Origin: Opitutaceae bacterium
GTDB lineage: Bacteria; Verrucomicrobiota; Verrucomicrobiia; Opitutales; Opitutaceae
DNA: 64,000 nucleotides
Direction: 5' to 3'
Assembly: GCA_018402455.1 (NCBI GenBank)
Contig: JAGYIG010000013.1
Coordinates: 17,868 to 81,867, forward strand
Below are positions 18,328-27,094 of this stretch, piece after piece (the first letter of the stretch is position 1; each line of letters starts with the position of its first letter). Below the pieces are notes generated by a model. It was not told where the DNA came from. It made no database searches and saw only the letters and a program-made list of their open reading frames with translations. A program made the translations under genes and the position numbers.

Positions 18328-19370
18328 GCGCCCCCCAACCGACGCTATTTGTCGTGGGAGCGACCCACCACACGGCCCCGCTGGAATGGCGGGAAAAGCT
18401 GGCCGTGGGGCCGGATAAAATGCCGGAGATTCAGCGCCGACTGTCTTCCTTGCCGGGCCTGCAGGAGTTTGCGGTGCTCAACACCTGTAATCGGATCGAG
18501 CTCTATGGGGTGGCCGATGACTATGCCGCCATCGAAGCTCTACGCACGACTTTCTGCGAGAGCCAGGGCATCGATCTCCCGGCCTTTCGGTCCTTGGAAC
18601 TCTGCAAGAGCGGGTCGGATGCCATTTATCACCTCACCTCAGTTGCGGCCGGGTTGGAATCTCAGCTGGTGGGCGAAAATGAAATCTTCGGGCAGGTCAA
18701 GTCCGCCTACGCCGCGGCCCAAACCAACCGTTCCGTTGGTCCCGTCCTGCATAAGATCTTCCAGAAAACCTTCCAAGCCGCCAAACACGTACGAACCCAC
18801 ACGGCCATCGCCACGGGACAGGTGAGTATCGCCAATGTCGCCGTGGATTTGGCCGCCACCATTTTTGGCGACCTGGGCGATGCCCGGGTGCTGCTGGCGG
18901 GGGCGGGGGAGATCGGCGAGCAGGCCGCCAAAGCCTTCCGCAGTCGCGGCACCACCGATTTGACCGTGACCAGTCGCACGATGGAGCATGCCATGGCCCT
19001 GGCGGGATCTCTGGATGGTCGCGCCCTGCCCTTTGATAAAATCGCCCAGCACATCGCGGATTTTGACGTCCTCGTCTGCGCCACGGCCGCCCCGGGGTCG
19101 ATTTTAACCCAATCGGTATTGATGAATGCCATGCGCACTCGGCCCGCCGCCCCCCTGTTTCTGATCGATCTGGCCCTGCCCCGGGACATCGATCCGGCGG
19201 CCGCGGAGATCGATAACGTTTACCTCTACAATCTCGATGATCTGGCCAAGATATCCGAGGAGAACCGAGCCGCCCGGGTCGCGGAAATGGCAAAAGCCCG
19301 GGACATCATCCTCGCCAAGGCTTCGCTGCTGTGGAATTCGCTCCCGCGGCAATCCAACCCGCGAAATTAG
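18324..19370 (+). CDS. hemA: Glutamyl-tRNA reductase, short form
   Basis: A 348-residue enzyme that reduces glutamyl-tRNA to glutamate-1-semialdehyde, the first step of C5 heme synthesis. The GTG start lies in the GTGA overlap with the gene before it. The catalytic domain shows THHTAPLEWREKLAV and the nucleophile Cys55 in LNTCNRIELY. The specificity motif ESQLVGENEIFGQVK and the NADPH fold LLAGAGEIGEQAAK are present. After the spinal helix (NLDDLAKISEENRAARVAE) the protein stops within about 35 residues, whereas usual GluTR has a further 70-100 residue dimerisation domain. Confidence 0.92.
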   Translation: MSAPQPTLFVVGATHHTAPLEWREKLAVGPDKMPEIQRRLSSLPGLQEFAVLNTCNRIELYGVADDYAAIEALRTTFCESQGIDLPAFRSLELCKSGSDAIYHLTSVAAGLESQLVGENEIFGQVKSAYAAAQTNRSVGPVLHKIFQKTFQAAKHVRTHTAIATGQVSIANVAVDLAATIFGDLGDARVLLAGAGEIGEQAAKAFRSRGTTDLTVTSRTMEHAMALAGSLDGRALPFDKIAQHIADFDVLVCATAAPGSILTQSVLMNAMRTRPAAPLFLIDLALPRDIDPAAAEIDNVYLYNLDDLAKISEENRAARVAEMAKARDIILAKASLLWNSLPRQSNPRN

Positions 19371-19427
19371 AATGGCAGACAAAATTCCCATCGACAAACC
19401 TTCGCTCCGTCCTCTCTTTCACTCGAT

Positions 19428-19667
19428 ATGGCCGAATCCGAAGTCATCGTCAAAAAATACGACTTCCTCGTAGATGCTGTGCTTTGTGCCGGCTTCTTCG
19501 CATTCATGTATACGGTGCTGCAAAAGCATGTGCCTTCCACTGACCCGACCATGATCTTTCTTTGGTCCGCGGGCACCGCCGGCTGCATGACCGGCGTTTT
19601 CTGGCTCGCCTCCTGGATGTTCCGCACGGTTTACCGCTACCAGCGCGAGCTCAACGCCCGCGACTGA
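19428..19667 (+). CDS. Small membrane protein, two helices
   Basis: A 79-residue protein with a charged N-terminus, a first helix around residues 15-30 (AVLCAGFFAFMYTVL), a short loop (KHVPSTDPT) and a second helix around residues 42-66 (MIFLWSAGTAGCMTGVFW), then a basic tail. It is not recognised as a named family. It follows hemA by 57 bases on the same strand and is closed by a hairpin terminator, so it may be the last gene of the heme operon. Confidence 0.65.
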   Translation: MAESEVIVKKYDFLVDAVLCAGFFAFMYTVLQKHVPSTDPTMIFLWSAGTAGCMTGVFWLASWMFRTVYRYQRELNARD

Positions 19668-19668
19668 C

Positions 19669-19692
19669 ACCGCCCAACGGCGGTTTCGTTTT
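19669..19692 (+). terminator. Intrinsic terminator after the small membrane protein
   Basis: A perfect six-pair stem ACCGCC / GGCGGT with a four-base loop is followed by TTCGTTTT. It lies two bases after the stop codon at 19667 and would end the HemX-like/hemA/membrane-protein transcript. Confidence 0.6.
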
Positions 19693-19712
19693 GACCACCC
19701 CGGCGGGACGGG

Positions 19713-20153
19713 TTGATTAAAGAGGTGCCCGAAGCCCCTATAACTCTCCGCACCACCGCTGCCGTCGAGGACTATCTCGAACGGATCAGCGACCTGATCA
19801 AGACCAAGGGCTACGCTCGGGTGGTGGACATCGCTGCGGAATTAAAAATCTCCCAAGCCAGTGTGACCACCATGGTCCAGCGGCTGGACGCCGATGGATT
19901 GGTCGACTACGAAAAATACCGGGGGATGGTGCTGACGGATGCCGGTGAGAAGGTGGCCGCCTACATCGCCCACCGCCACGAGCTCCTGACTCGTTTCCTC
20001 CGCCATCTCGGGCTGGAAGAACACGTCATCTCCCGGGATGTCGAAGGCATGGAACATCATGTCAGCCCCGAGACCTTCGATGCGTTGGCCCGCCTTAATG
20101 CCCATCTGGAGACCAACCCGACCCTCCGGGATTCAATCAAGAAAAATGCGTGA
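19713..20153 (+). CDS. mntR: MntR-type manganese-dependent transcriptional regulator
   Basis: A 146-residue DtxR/MntR repressor without the C-terminal SH3-like domain, the same length class as Bacillus MntR. The winged helix reads KGYARVVDIAAELKISQASV and LVDYEKYRGMVLT. All manganese ligands of MntR have counterparts: Asp and Glu in VEDYLERI, His in HRHELL, and Glu, Glu and His in DVEGMEHHV. The start is a TTG at 19713; a GTG at 19725 is an alternative. No Mn transporter is adjacent, so its targets are elsewhere. Confidence 0.88.
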   Translation: MIKEVPEAPITLRTTAAVEDYLERISDLIKTKGYARVVDIAAELKISQASVTTMVQRLDADGLVDYEKYRGMVLTDAGEKVAAYIAHRHELLTRFLRHLGLEEHVISRDVEGMEHHVSPETFDALARLNAHLETNPTLRDSIKKNA

Positions 20154-20273
20154 CCGGGGAGCGGAGCTTTCCGCCCCGAATTTGACCCGCTGGGGTGAAT
20201 CACCGCATCGGGAGAAGGGGACGCCGGTCAACGGCTCCCCCCCTCGATCGAAGCATCAGCCGCCAGTCGGAGC

Positions 20274-21098
20274 CTACTCCTCCGCGGCTTGCTCGCGTTT
20301 TCGTTTTTCCACGCGTTTGGCCGCTACAATGGAGACCCAATACAAGAGGTAGAGTGAGAGGGCCAAAATCGACTGATTAATGGGATCCGGGGTCGGAGTA
20401 ACCAACGCCGCCACCACAAAACTGAGAATCAAGGCGTACCGCCACCAGCTCTTCAGCTTCTCACTCGTGACCATTCCCAGATGGACTAGGATTACGATGA
20501 GGAGGGGAAACTCAAAAGCCGCCCCCACCCCGAAGGTGAGCCAAATCAGCGTTCCGTAATAGGATCCCGGGGTCCAGCGGGTGATGAAGCCAAACAGTTG
20601 ATTAAGCTCGATGGAGACCCGGATCGTGCCCGGCACCAAGAGGAAAAAACTGAAGCATACCCCCAGCAGAAACAGGAGGGAGGCCGCGATACAGCTCGGC
20701 GCCACCAGCTTAAGCTCCGTGTCCTTCAACGCGGGCGCAATGAACTGACCGATAAACATCAGCAAAAAGGGCGCCGACATGATCAATCCCCCCACCACAC
20801 ACATTTGAATGACGACGGTAAACCCTTCCATTACCGACGTGGTGCCCAGATCGAGGGCAAACTGCGGGTAGTCGTCCTTCACCGACTCCAGCGGCCACAA
20901 CAGGACTTGGTTAAACCTTTTGAGGAAGAGGCCAATAATGACCGCGCAGAAAATAAACGCGCCAGCCGATTTCACAAAAACCCAGCGAAGCTCCTCCAAG
21001 TGGTCCATGAAGGCCATCGGTCGCTCCCGGGCGGGCACCAGCTCGGTCTCGGCTTCCTCGGCAAAGGGGTCGTGAGTGTCTCCGGGTTGGTCAGGCAT
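20274..21098 (-). CDS. tatC: Twin-arginine translocase subunit TatC
   Basis: A 274-residue inner-membrane protein with six helices. The N-terminal motif FMDHLEELRWVFVKS contains the conserved Glu of the signal-peptide binding site, and PLLIVILVHLGMV near the fifth helix matches the family. TatC recognises the RR motif of folded exported proteins; two candidates lie in this window (the heparinase-like and phosphoesterase genes). It has a 30-residue acidic N-terminal extension. No tatA or tatB is adjacent. The about 120 bases before mntR's end contain no gene. Confidence 0.94.
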   Translation of the reverse strand: MPDQPGDTHDPFAEEAETELVPARERPMAFMDHLEELRWVFVKSAGAFIFCAVIIGLFLKRFNQVLLWPLESVKDDYPQFALDLGTTSVMEGFTVVIQMCVVGGLIMSAPFLLMFIGQFIAPALKDTELKLVAPSCIAASLLFLLGVCFSFFLLVPGTIRVSIELNQLFGFITRWTPGSYYGTLIWLTFGVGAAFEFPLLIVILVHLGMVTSEKLKSWWRYALILSFVVAALVTPTPDPINQSILALSLYLLYWVSIVAAKRVEKRKREQAAEE

Positions 21099-21166
21099 GG
21101 GTGTTCAGAGCGGGGGAACTGGCGATCGTGGGGGAAAATCGACGGGAGGAAAGCGAGGAATTCAAC

Positions 21167-21772
21167 TCATCCCCGCCAAGTAAACGCATGGCACAGTGCC
21201 ACCCCGGCCGCATCCGCTTCATCGAAGCCCAAAGTGGCGCCGTGTCCCAGCAGTCCCATGACCGTGCGGGCCATCTGTTCCTTGCTCGCCCGCCCCGCCC
21301 CCACCACCGCCTGCTTCACCCGAAGGGGCGCGTATTCATAGATGGGCAACTGGTGCAGGGCGACGGCCGTAATGGCCGCCCCCCGGGCGGCACCCAAAAT
21401 CTGGGCGGTCTGAAAGTTCTGTACGTAGATGGTCTGCTCCAAAGCGACGTGGGTGAGCGGATAGCCCTCGACCATCGCGGTGACGGCCCGGTGAATCTCC
21501 GCCAGAGCCTCCGCCAGCGGCACCTTGGGTTTCACCTTCACGGTCTGGCACCGCAACATCAGCGGCTGACGCCCACCCCTGAACTCGATCACCGCCAATC
21601 CTGTGCCGCGGAGTGAGGGATCCACCCCGAGGACCAGTCCGTCAAAAGGGGTGCGCTGCAAGCTGAACGGCGTGGTGACGGCTGCTTTAGTCCGACGACC
21701 ATGCGGAGACGGGGCAAGTTGCTCTCCCGCTAACTTCGCTTTCCACAGGTCTCGAACCGATTTACGCGCCAT
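21167..21772 (-). CDS. ruvC: Crossover junction endodeoxyribonuclease RuvC
   Basis: A 201-residue Holliday-junction resolvase. After a basic 42-residue leader come the RNase H-fold acidic residues: LVLGVDPSLRGTG (first Asp), VALEQTIYVQN (Glu), the KQAVVGAGRASKEQM basic loop, and GFDEADAAGVALCHA (final acidic pair). Usual RuvC is about 160-175 residues, so the leader is extra and of unknown purpose. ruvA and ruvB are not adjacent. A palindromic repeat lies just upstream. Confidence 0.9.
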   Translation of the reverse strand: MARKSVRDLWKAKLAGEQLAPSPHGRRTKAAVTTPFSLQRTPFDGLVLGVDPSLRGTGLAVIEFRGGRQPLMLRCQTVKVKPKVPLAEALAEIHRAVTAMVEGYPLTHVALEQTIYVQNFQTAQILGAARGAAITAVALHQLPIYEYAPLRVKQAVVGAGRASKEQMARTVMGLLGHGATLGFDEADAAGVALCHAFTWRG

Positions 21773-21785
21773 ATAACAGTCTTAG

Positions 21786-21914
21786 TGAACCACGAATGGA
21801 CCCGAATAAACACGAATAATCATCGCCCTGCCCACCCACCTGGTCCTCGGACTTCCCGTTCGCGTATTCACTGCGTAACGATAGCGAAGCCTTTTCGGGT
21901 CCAATCGTGATTTT
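21786..21914. repeat. Dispersed palindromic repeat, copy B
   Basis: The left end GAACCACGAATGGACCC with GAATAAACACGAAT pairs with the right end GGGTCCAATCGTGATTT as an imperfect inverted repeat. The inner GCGTAACGATAGCGAAGCC matches copy A at 17 of 19 positions. Copy A has GGACAC/GTGTCC where this copy has GGACCC/GGGTCC, a matched change in both arms. It fills the space between ruvC and the TauE-type permease. Confidence 0.75.
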
Positions 21915-21938
21915 GAACTAGCCACTGCCTCTCGTTCT

Positions 21939-22670
21939 TCAAAATAACAGTTTCACGCCCGCGATGACACTCATCCACAGGGCCAGGGTTTCGAAGAGCT
22001 TTTGGTTGATCTTGGGCAGCAGCCAGCGGCCAAACAACGCCCCTGCGATCACCGCCGGGAACAACCAAAGATTTCCCGTGAAACTGAAACCATCAATCAA
22101 CCCAAGCTGCATCATGAAGGGCACTTTGAACAGGTTGATCAGAAAAAAGAACACCGCCGCCGTGCCCATCCACTCCATTTTCGGGAATCGCATCGCCAGC
22201 AGATAGAGCGCCATCAGCGGTCCCGCCGCATTGGCCACCAGGGTCGTAAACCCCGCCAAAATCCCAATGAAGGCGGCGAACGCGACACTGTCCGGCGGGT
22301 GAGCCTCTCCTTTGCGCTGTCGCCAAAGATGCAGTGCCACCATGGCCAGAACAATAACGCCGATCAACAGGCTGGCTTGTCGGTCATCAATCCGCCCCAT
22401 GGCCAGCCAACCGACTAAAACCCCACCGGCCGTCCAAGGAAACAAGCGGCCCAGATGCTTCCACTGCGTGTGCACCCGGTAGCTCTTCACCGCCACGAGG
22501 TCCGCACAAATCAACAGCGGCAGCACAAACCCACTCGCTTCCCGCGCCGGCAGGAGGTTCGCAAAAATCGTCACCGCCACCAGCCCCAGCCCACCAATCC
22601 CGGTCTTGGAAATTCCGATACACCCGGCTCCCACCACCGCCAGCGCCCATTGCCACGGTTCCAGATTCAT
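21939..22670 (-). CDS. TauE/SafE-type sulfite exporter family permease
   Basis: A 243-residue membrane protein with eight predicted helices and the family's two-fold repeat: GCIGISKTGIGGLGLVAVTI early and GILAGFTTLVANAAGPLMA in the second half. The family exports sulfite, sulfoacetate or other organic anions; the substrate is unknown. The start at ATG 22670 (MNLEPWQW) is chosen because the upstream in-frame extension is a Pro/Arg-rich leader without membrane features. It lies about 110 bases downstream of recF on the same strand. Confidence 0.85.
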   Translation of the reverse strand: MNLEPWQWALAVVGAGCIGISKTGIGGLGLVAVTIFANLLPAREASGFVLPLLICADLVAVKSYRVHTQWKHLGRLFPWTAGGVLVGWLAMGRIDDRQASLLIGVIVLAMVALHLWRQRKGEAHPPDSVAFAAFIGILAGFTTLVANAAGPLMALYLLAMRFPKMEWMGTAAVFFFLINLFKVPFMMQLGLIDGFSFTGNLWLFPAVIAGALFGRWLLPKINQKLFETLALWMSVIAGVKLLF

Positions 22671-22780
22671 GGGGACGGGGGACAGAAACGTGAGCAAACA
22701 CAGAGCATGAGACCTGCAACCTGAGGCTTCGGGACAACGCAGGTCAACGGCGGGCGGAGCAAAGGAACTTTGCCAAATTC

Positions 22781-23881
22781 TTAACGGGACGCGACCGGTG
22801 GTGGTGGCGTCGCCGGGGCGAACAGTCCATTCGCGACCTGAAACACCTGCCACTCGCCCAAGGCGGCATCGGGAGGCACCGTGCCGGTGGCAATCACCTG
22901 ACTGTCGGCCGGGATCGCCGACCAGAAGCGTTCGCGGCGACTGGGGTCCAGCTCACCCAGCACGTCATCCGCCAATAACACGGGTTCAATCTTGGATCGG
23001 GAGCGGAACCATGCGGCCTGCGCCAAACGCAATGACAGAACCAAGGCCCGCTGCTGGCCTTCCGAGGCGAATTCCTTCGCCGGCTTTTCATGCAACAGAA
23101 AATCAAAATCATCGCGGTGCGGGCCACTGCCCGTCGACTTGAGAATCCGATCCCGCGCACGGCCGCCGGCAAACTTGGCGAGCAAAGCGGCCCCATCCGG
23201 TGCCGCCACCTGTGGTGCATAGGCGAAGCCCGCCGTCTCAGCATGGTCCGCGATCATCGCGTAGCGCTCCGTCAGCCCGATGGCCAACTCCGCCAACGCT
23301 TCCCGGCGCCGCTCAATCAACACCATGCCCTGATCCGCCATCACCCTTTCGAACGCCTCCAGCTCCGCATCGCTGCCACTGCGTTTGAGCAGTGCATTAC
23401 GATCCGCCAGAGCCCGGTGATACGCCTGCAAGGCCTTCAGATACTCCCGATCGGTCGCCGACAGAGTGAGATCCAACCAGCGACGGCGATCTCCCGGCGA
23501 ACCGCGCACCAACTGCTGATCTTGGGATGAAAAAACCACCGTGGGAAACCGACCAATCACCTCGGCCAGACGCGTGACCTTGGTGCCATCCAACCAAGCT
23601 TCCTTGGTGCCGGGTTTGAAGTTCACCCTTAGGTTTGAGGCCCCTTCGGTCTCGTGTTCGATATCACAGGCAATCGCTCCTTCCCGCTCCCCGTGCCGCA
23701 CCAGACTTGATTGGTCGTTTGAGCGGAACGATCGCAGGGCCGTAATGAACCCCACCGCCTCAAGGAGATTGGTTTTCCCCTGCCCGTTGGCTCCGACCAA
23801 AAATTGCAACCGGCCCTCAAATTCCAGTCGGGCTCCCGCCACATTGCGAAAGTCCTGCAGACCAATGGCGCGGACCTTCAT
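22781..23881 (-). CDS. recF: DNA replication and repair protein RecF
   Basis: A 366-residue ABC-type ATPase that loads RecA at gapped DNA with RecO and RecR. Walker A is GANGQGKTNLLEAV near residue 34, the signature region reads KEFASEGQQRALVLSLRLAQ, and Walker B plus D-loop is VLLADDVLGELDPSRRERFW. Its ATG overlaps the stop of the cysteine desulfurase by four bases, so translation is probably coupled. It is not next to dnaA or dnaN, the classical neighbours. Confidence 0.94.
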   Translation of the reverse strand: MKVRAIGLQDFRNVAGARLEFEGRLQFLVGANGQGKTNLLEAVGFITALRSFRSNDQSSLVRHGEREGAIACDIEHETEGASNLRVNFKPGTKEAWLDGTKVTRLAEVIGRFPTVVFSSQDQQLVRGSPGDRRRWLDLTLSATDREYLKALQAYHRALADRNALLKRSGSDAELEAFERVMADQGMVLIERRREALAELAIGLTERYAMIADHAETAGFAYAPQVAAPDGAALLAKFAGGRARDRILKSTGSGPHRDDFDFLLHEKPAKEFASEGQQRALVLSLRLAQAAWFRSRSKIEPVLLADDVLGELDPSRRERFWSAIPADSQVIATGTVPPDAALGEWQVFQVANGLFAPATPPPPVASR

Positions 23882-25032
23882 CCCATCGAAATCACGTTAG
23901 CCGCCGGCTTCAGCTCCGCGCCGACCACAGCCAGCGCCGCCGCCAAGCCGCTCCAATCCTCTCGCGTCGTGGTCCAACCGGCGCTGATCCGCAGGACCCG
24001 ACGACTCTCCGGTCCCGAGACCCCCATCGCCGCCAAAACATGCGACGGCGATTCCGACCCCGTTGAGCACGCCGACCCCGTCGAGACTTCAAACCCGCGC
24101 TTGTCCAAATGCGTCACCCAGCGGTGGTTTTCCGCTCCCGCCGGTAGGATCAACGAGACCGTATTCCACAAGCGCTCCTGCCCCGCGCCCACCACCCGGC
24201 ATCCCGGCAGGCTTCGCCCGACCTCGTTTTCAAATTCGGTGCGCAACCGGATCCGACCCTCTTCATGAAGCACCTTGGTCGTATCCGCATCAATCAAGGC
24301 CGCGACCATGGCCGCAATCCCGGGAACGTCTTCGGTGCCCGCGCGCTGACCGCTCTCCTGCGAGCCCCCGGCCCGGATGCACAAACCATTTTCCGGCTCG
24401 GGTCGCAGCAGAAAACCCATGCCCTTGGGGCCACCAAATTTATGCGCGGCGGCAAAGGCCCAGTCCACATCGACCAGCCCCCCCACGGAGAGCTTGCCCA
24501 CCCATTGCGACGCATCGCATACCAAGGGCAGGCGAGCCTCGCGGCACGCGGCCGCGATTTGGTGCCACGGCTGCAGGACCCCCGTCTCGTTATTCGCCGC
24601 CATGACCCAAACGGCCCCCCAGGACGACGCGGCCAACCCTTCGCGGACCGCCGCCAACGAAACCACTCCGGAGGGTTCGACCGGCAACCACGCCAATCGT
24701 GCGCTGCCAAAATGGGTCCGCAGCGCTTCAATCACGCACGGATGCTCGATGGCACTGACCGCCACCTTGACCGTCGCCGGCACGGTGCGGGCGAGATGCT
24801 GGGCGATGGCGTGAGCCGACTCCGTGGCTCCCCCCGTGAACACCACGCGGGAGGACTTGCACCCCAACAGTGTCGCCAGGCGTTCGCGGAACGCCTTAAG
24901 CCGCACCCCGACCCGCGCTCCCGCGCGGTAGGGACTCGACGGATTCTGCCAAGCCTCCTCCACCATCTGTGTCCAGGCCTTCCGCGCTGCGGGACTCAAC
25001 GGAGTTGTGGCGTTATGGTCGAAATACGGCAC
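23878..25032 (-). CDS. Cysteine desulfurase family aminotransferase
   Basis: A 384-residue PLP enzyme of the NifS/IscS type. It begins YFDHNATTPL; the PLP-binding lysine is in FAAAHKFGGPKGMGFL, the persulfide cysteine in VSTGSACSTGSESPSH, and the loop SQESGQRAGTEDVPG is typical. It would take sulfur from cysteine for Fe-S clusters or tRNA thiolation. No IscU or SUF gene is adjacent; instead it overlaps recF, which is unusual. MutY in this window needs a 4Fe-4S cluster, but no link is shown. Confidence 0.88.
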   Translation of the reverse strand: MPYFDHNATTPLSPAARKAWTQMVEEAWQNPSSPYRAGARVGVRLKAFRERLATLLGCKSSRVVFTGGATESAHAIAQHLARTVPATVKVAVSAIEHPCVIEALRTHFGSARLAWLPVEPSGVVSLAAVREGLAASSWGAVWVMAANNETGVLQPWHQIAAACREARLPLVCDASQWVGKLSVGGLVDVDWAFAAAHKFGGPKGMGFLLRPEPENGLCIRAGGSQESGQRAGTEDVPGIAAMVAALIDADTTKVLHEEGRIRLRTEFENEVGRSLPGCRVVGAGQERLWNTVSLILPAGAENHRWVTHLDKRGFEVSTGSACSTGSESPSHVLAAMGVSGPESRRVLRISAGWTTTREDWSGLAAALAVVGAELKPAANVISMG

Positions 25033-25134
25033 CGACTCCTAACTTGAGAGCCGATGCGCTGCTGGCAAGCGACCACTCTCAGGATTCCGCCCGAGACCTT
25101 CGCTCTTTCGGCCAACTGGTGCCCGTGGGTCTAC

Positions 25135-26175
25135 CTACGGCGTGGGCAGTTCGTGCTGGTAGGTGCCCCAGCCCTCCAGAATCGCGTGCAGGACTTGGCT
25201 GCCCACCTTGTGGGCCGCTTCCAGCGCCGGGATGTAGGCGGAGTAGCCGGGCCCCAGTTTCTCGCCGCTCAAGCTGCCCGCGGCGTCTCCCCCGGGCCAT
25301 TGCATATCGAAATTGCTCGCCGTGCGCAGCACCAGCATGCGCTCCACGTCCACTTTGCCCGCGCGATCCAGCCAGAAAAGTGAGCCATAGGTGCCAGTGT
25401 CTTCCATCGCCGTGGTCACATATTCGCCGCGGCCATCGGAAAAGTACTTCACCCAGTCATTGGCCCACCGGTTCAGGTGCTCGCCGTGCCAGTAGGTCAT
25501 CGCCGCCAACTGGTCGCCCTTGAGCACAAACGGCGGTCGCTGCGCCACCGGAGTTGCGGTGTAGAGTTTCCGGCGCTTCTGCATCGCCTCGGTATCCCCC
25601 AACTCCGTGTCCTTGGTCAGTTGGTAGGCCCACTCGACCAGACTGGGCACCAACCGATAAGCCTGCCCTTCGCTGCGGTCCACCGGCTGTTGGTAAGGGT
25701 AAGCCTTGCGCAGGGGAATGTAGCCCGTCGTCCATCCCTCCGGCACCTCGCGAAAATCTATTTCGTGGGCCAGGTCGCCATCCACCAGCCATTCGGCCCA
25801 TGCCGCCGAACCTAGAGACATGTCGGCGGGGTCCGCGCCCGCGATGCCGGCAACTAGCCAGTAGGCCTCCGTCAGGTCAAAGCGCGGATCCAGGCCCACC
25901 GCCATGATGGTGGCCGCACTCTTGGCCGTGCCCACCCCGGTCACCACGCCAAGAATCTCGCCGTTGGGCGAGCCTCGCAGATCGCGATAGCCCTGAGGAA
26001 ATGGGTAGGTCTCGGTCAGGCCTTCGCGTTCGACCCAATATTGAAATTCGCCGGGGAGATCCCCGGTATCCTCGCCGCGTTCGAACATGGCCACGATGAC
26101 CACCTTCACCTTGATCGGCTCGGCCGAAACCGAAACAAAACCCAACAGTAACCCGAGAAGACAAAGTATGCGCAT
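25135..26175 (-). CDS. Purine nucleoside permease (NUP) family protein
   Basis: About 346 residues from ATG 26175 (MRILCLLGLLLGFVSVSAEP), which provides a signal peptide; a 14-residue in-frame extension to 26217 would bury it. The mature part shows VVTGVGTAKSAATIMAVGLD, AYWLVAGIAGADP and TAMEDTGTYGSLFWL, matching fungal and bacterial NUP proteins related to the phosphorylase fold. The family is tied to nucleoside uptake, but the signal peptide suggests an envelope nucleoside-binding or processing role here. NupC elsewhere in the window could be a partner. Confidence 0.85.
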   Translation of the reverse strand: MRILCLLGLLLGFVSVSAEPIKVKVVIVAMFERGEDTGDLPGEFQYWVEREGLTETYPFPQGYRDLRGSPNGEILGVVTGVGTAKSAATIMAVGLDPRFDLTEAYWLVAGIAGADPADMSLGSAAWAEWLVDGDLAHEIDFREVPEGWTTGYIPLRKAYPYQQPVDRSEGQAYRLVPSLVEWAYQLTKDTELGDTEAMQKRRKLYTATPVAQRPPFVLKGDQLAAMTYWHGEHLNRWANDWVKYFSDGRGEYVTTAMEDTGTYGSLFWLDRAGKVDVERMLVLRTASNFDMQWPGGDAAGSLSGEKLGPGYSAYIPALEAAHKVGSQVLHAILEGWGTYQHELPTP

Positions 26176-26420
26176 GCCTCGGACCAAAGCACGACCCATG
26201 CCGTGATCCAAACTCAAATCACCCCACCACGATCAGGTCACCGCGCGCACCGAGGAGGCACCGAGCGCGCCCCGAAAGACCAACGCAGGTCGATACCGGG
26301 TGAAGGGTGCTTCGTGAACTGGGTGCCTCCGCTGTGGCCTTGGCGCCGCAATGCGGAGACCGCTGAGCATACCGTTCCCGCTTGACCGCCCCTCCCCTCG
26401 CTCGCGATGGTCATGCCTTT

Positions 26421-26939
26421 ATGAGCACTGAAACCTCCTCCACCGAAGTCGCCATCATCTCCACTGATTACGGCGACATGACCGTATCTTTCTGGTCCGA
26501 CGTCGCGCCCAAGACCGTCGAGAACTTCAAAAAACTCGCCCAAGACGGGTTCTACAACGGCACCGCCTTTCATCGCATCATCAAGGGCTTCATGATCCAA
26601 GGGGGCTGCCCCAATACCAAGGAAGGTGCCCGCGGCATGCCCGGCACCGGTGATCCCGGCTACAAGCTGGACGCTGAATTCAACGCCAAGCCACACGTGC
26701 GTGGGGTCCTCTCCATGGCTCGTGCCGCCGATCCGAACAGTGCCGGCTGCCAGTTCTTCATCTGTCATGGCGATGCCCGTTTTCTCGATCGCCAATACAC
26801 CGCTTTCGGCGAAATCACGGCCGGCGACGAGGTGCTCGAGCAGATTGCCAATCTCCCGACCAAGGCGGGCGGCGGCGGTGAAAACAGCACCCCCATCGAG
26901 CGCGTCGGGGTAAAAAGCATTACGGTGCAAGCCGCCTAA
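26421..26939 (+). CDS. Cyclophilin-type peptidyl-prolyl isomerase
   Basis: A 172-residue single-domain cyclophilin that speeds cis-trans isomerisation at proline. The active-site strands are visible: FHRIIKGFMIQGGCP with the catalytic Arg, GVLSMARAADPNSAGCQFFI, and the Trp position replaced by Tyr in LDRQYTAFGEIT. There is no signal peptide when starting at ATG 26421 (MSTETSST), so it should be cytoplasmic. The 245 bases upstream hold no supported gene. A strong terminator follows. Confidence 0.93.
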   Translation: MSTETSSTEVAIISTDYGDMTVSFWSDVAPKTVENFKKLAQDGFYNGTAFHRIIKGFMIQGGCPNTKEGARGMPGTGDPGYKLDAEFNAKPHVRGVLSMARAADPNSAGCQFFICHGDARFLDRQYTAFGEITAGDEVLEQIANLPTKAGGGGENSTPIERVGVKSITVQAA

Positions 26940-26970
26940 CGGTCAGCCCCCCTTCCTCTTTTCCCTCAGA

Positions 26971-26998
26971 GCCTCGGCCTAACCGCCGGGGCTTTTTT
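26971..26998 (+). terminator. Intrinsic terminator of the cyclophilin gene
   Basis: An eight-pair stem GCCTCGGC / GCCGGGGC (one G-T pair) with a six-base loop is followed by TTTTTT. It lies about 30 bases after the stop codon. Confidence 0.85.
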
Positions 26999-27094
26999 GT
27001 AGAGGAGGCGCAAAAAAAGCTTCTGTGCCGCGACCATGGCCGCCCCCTCGGGATTTTCTCCACGCTGGATCGGGTCCAGTTTCACGGAGCCTTC

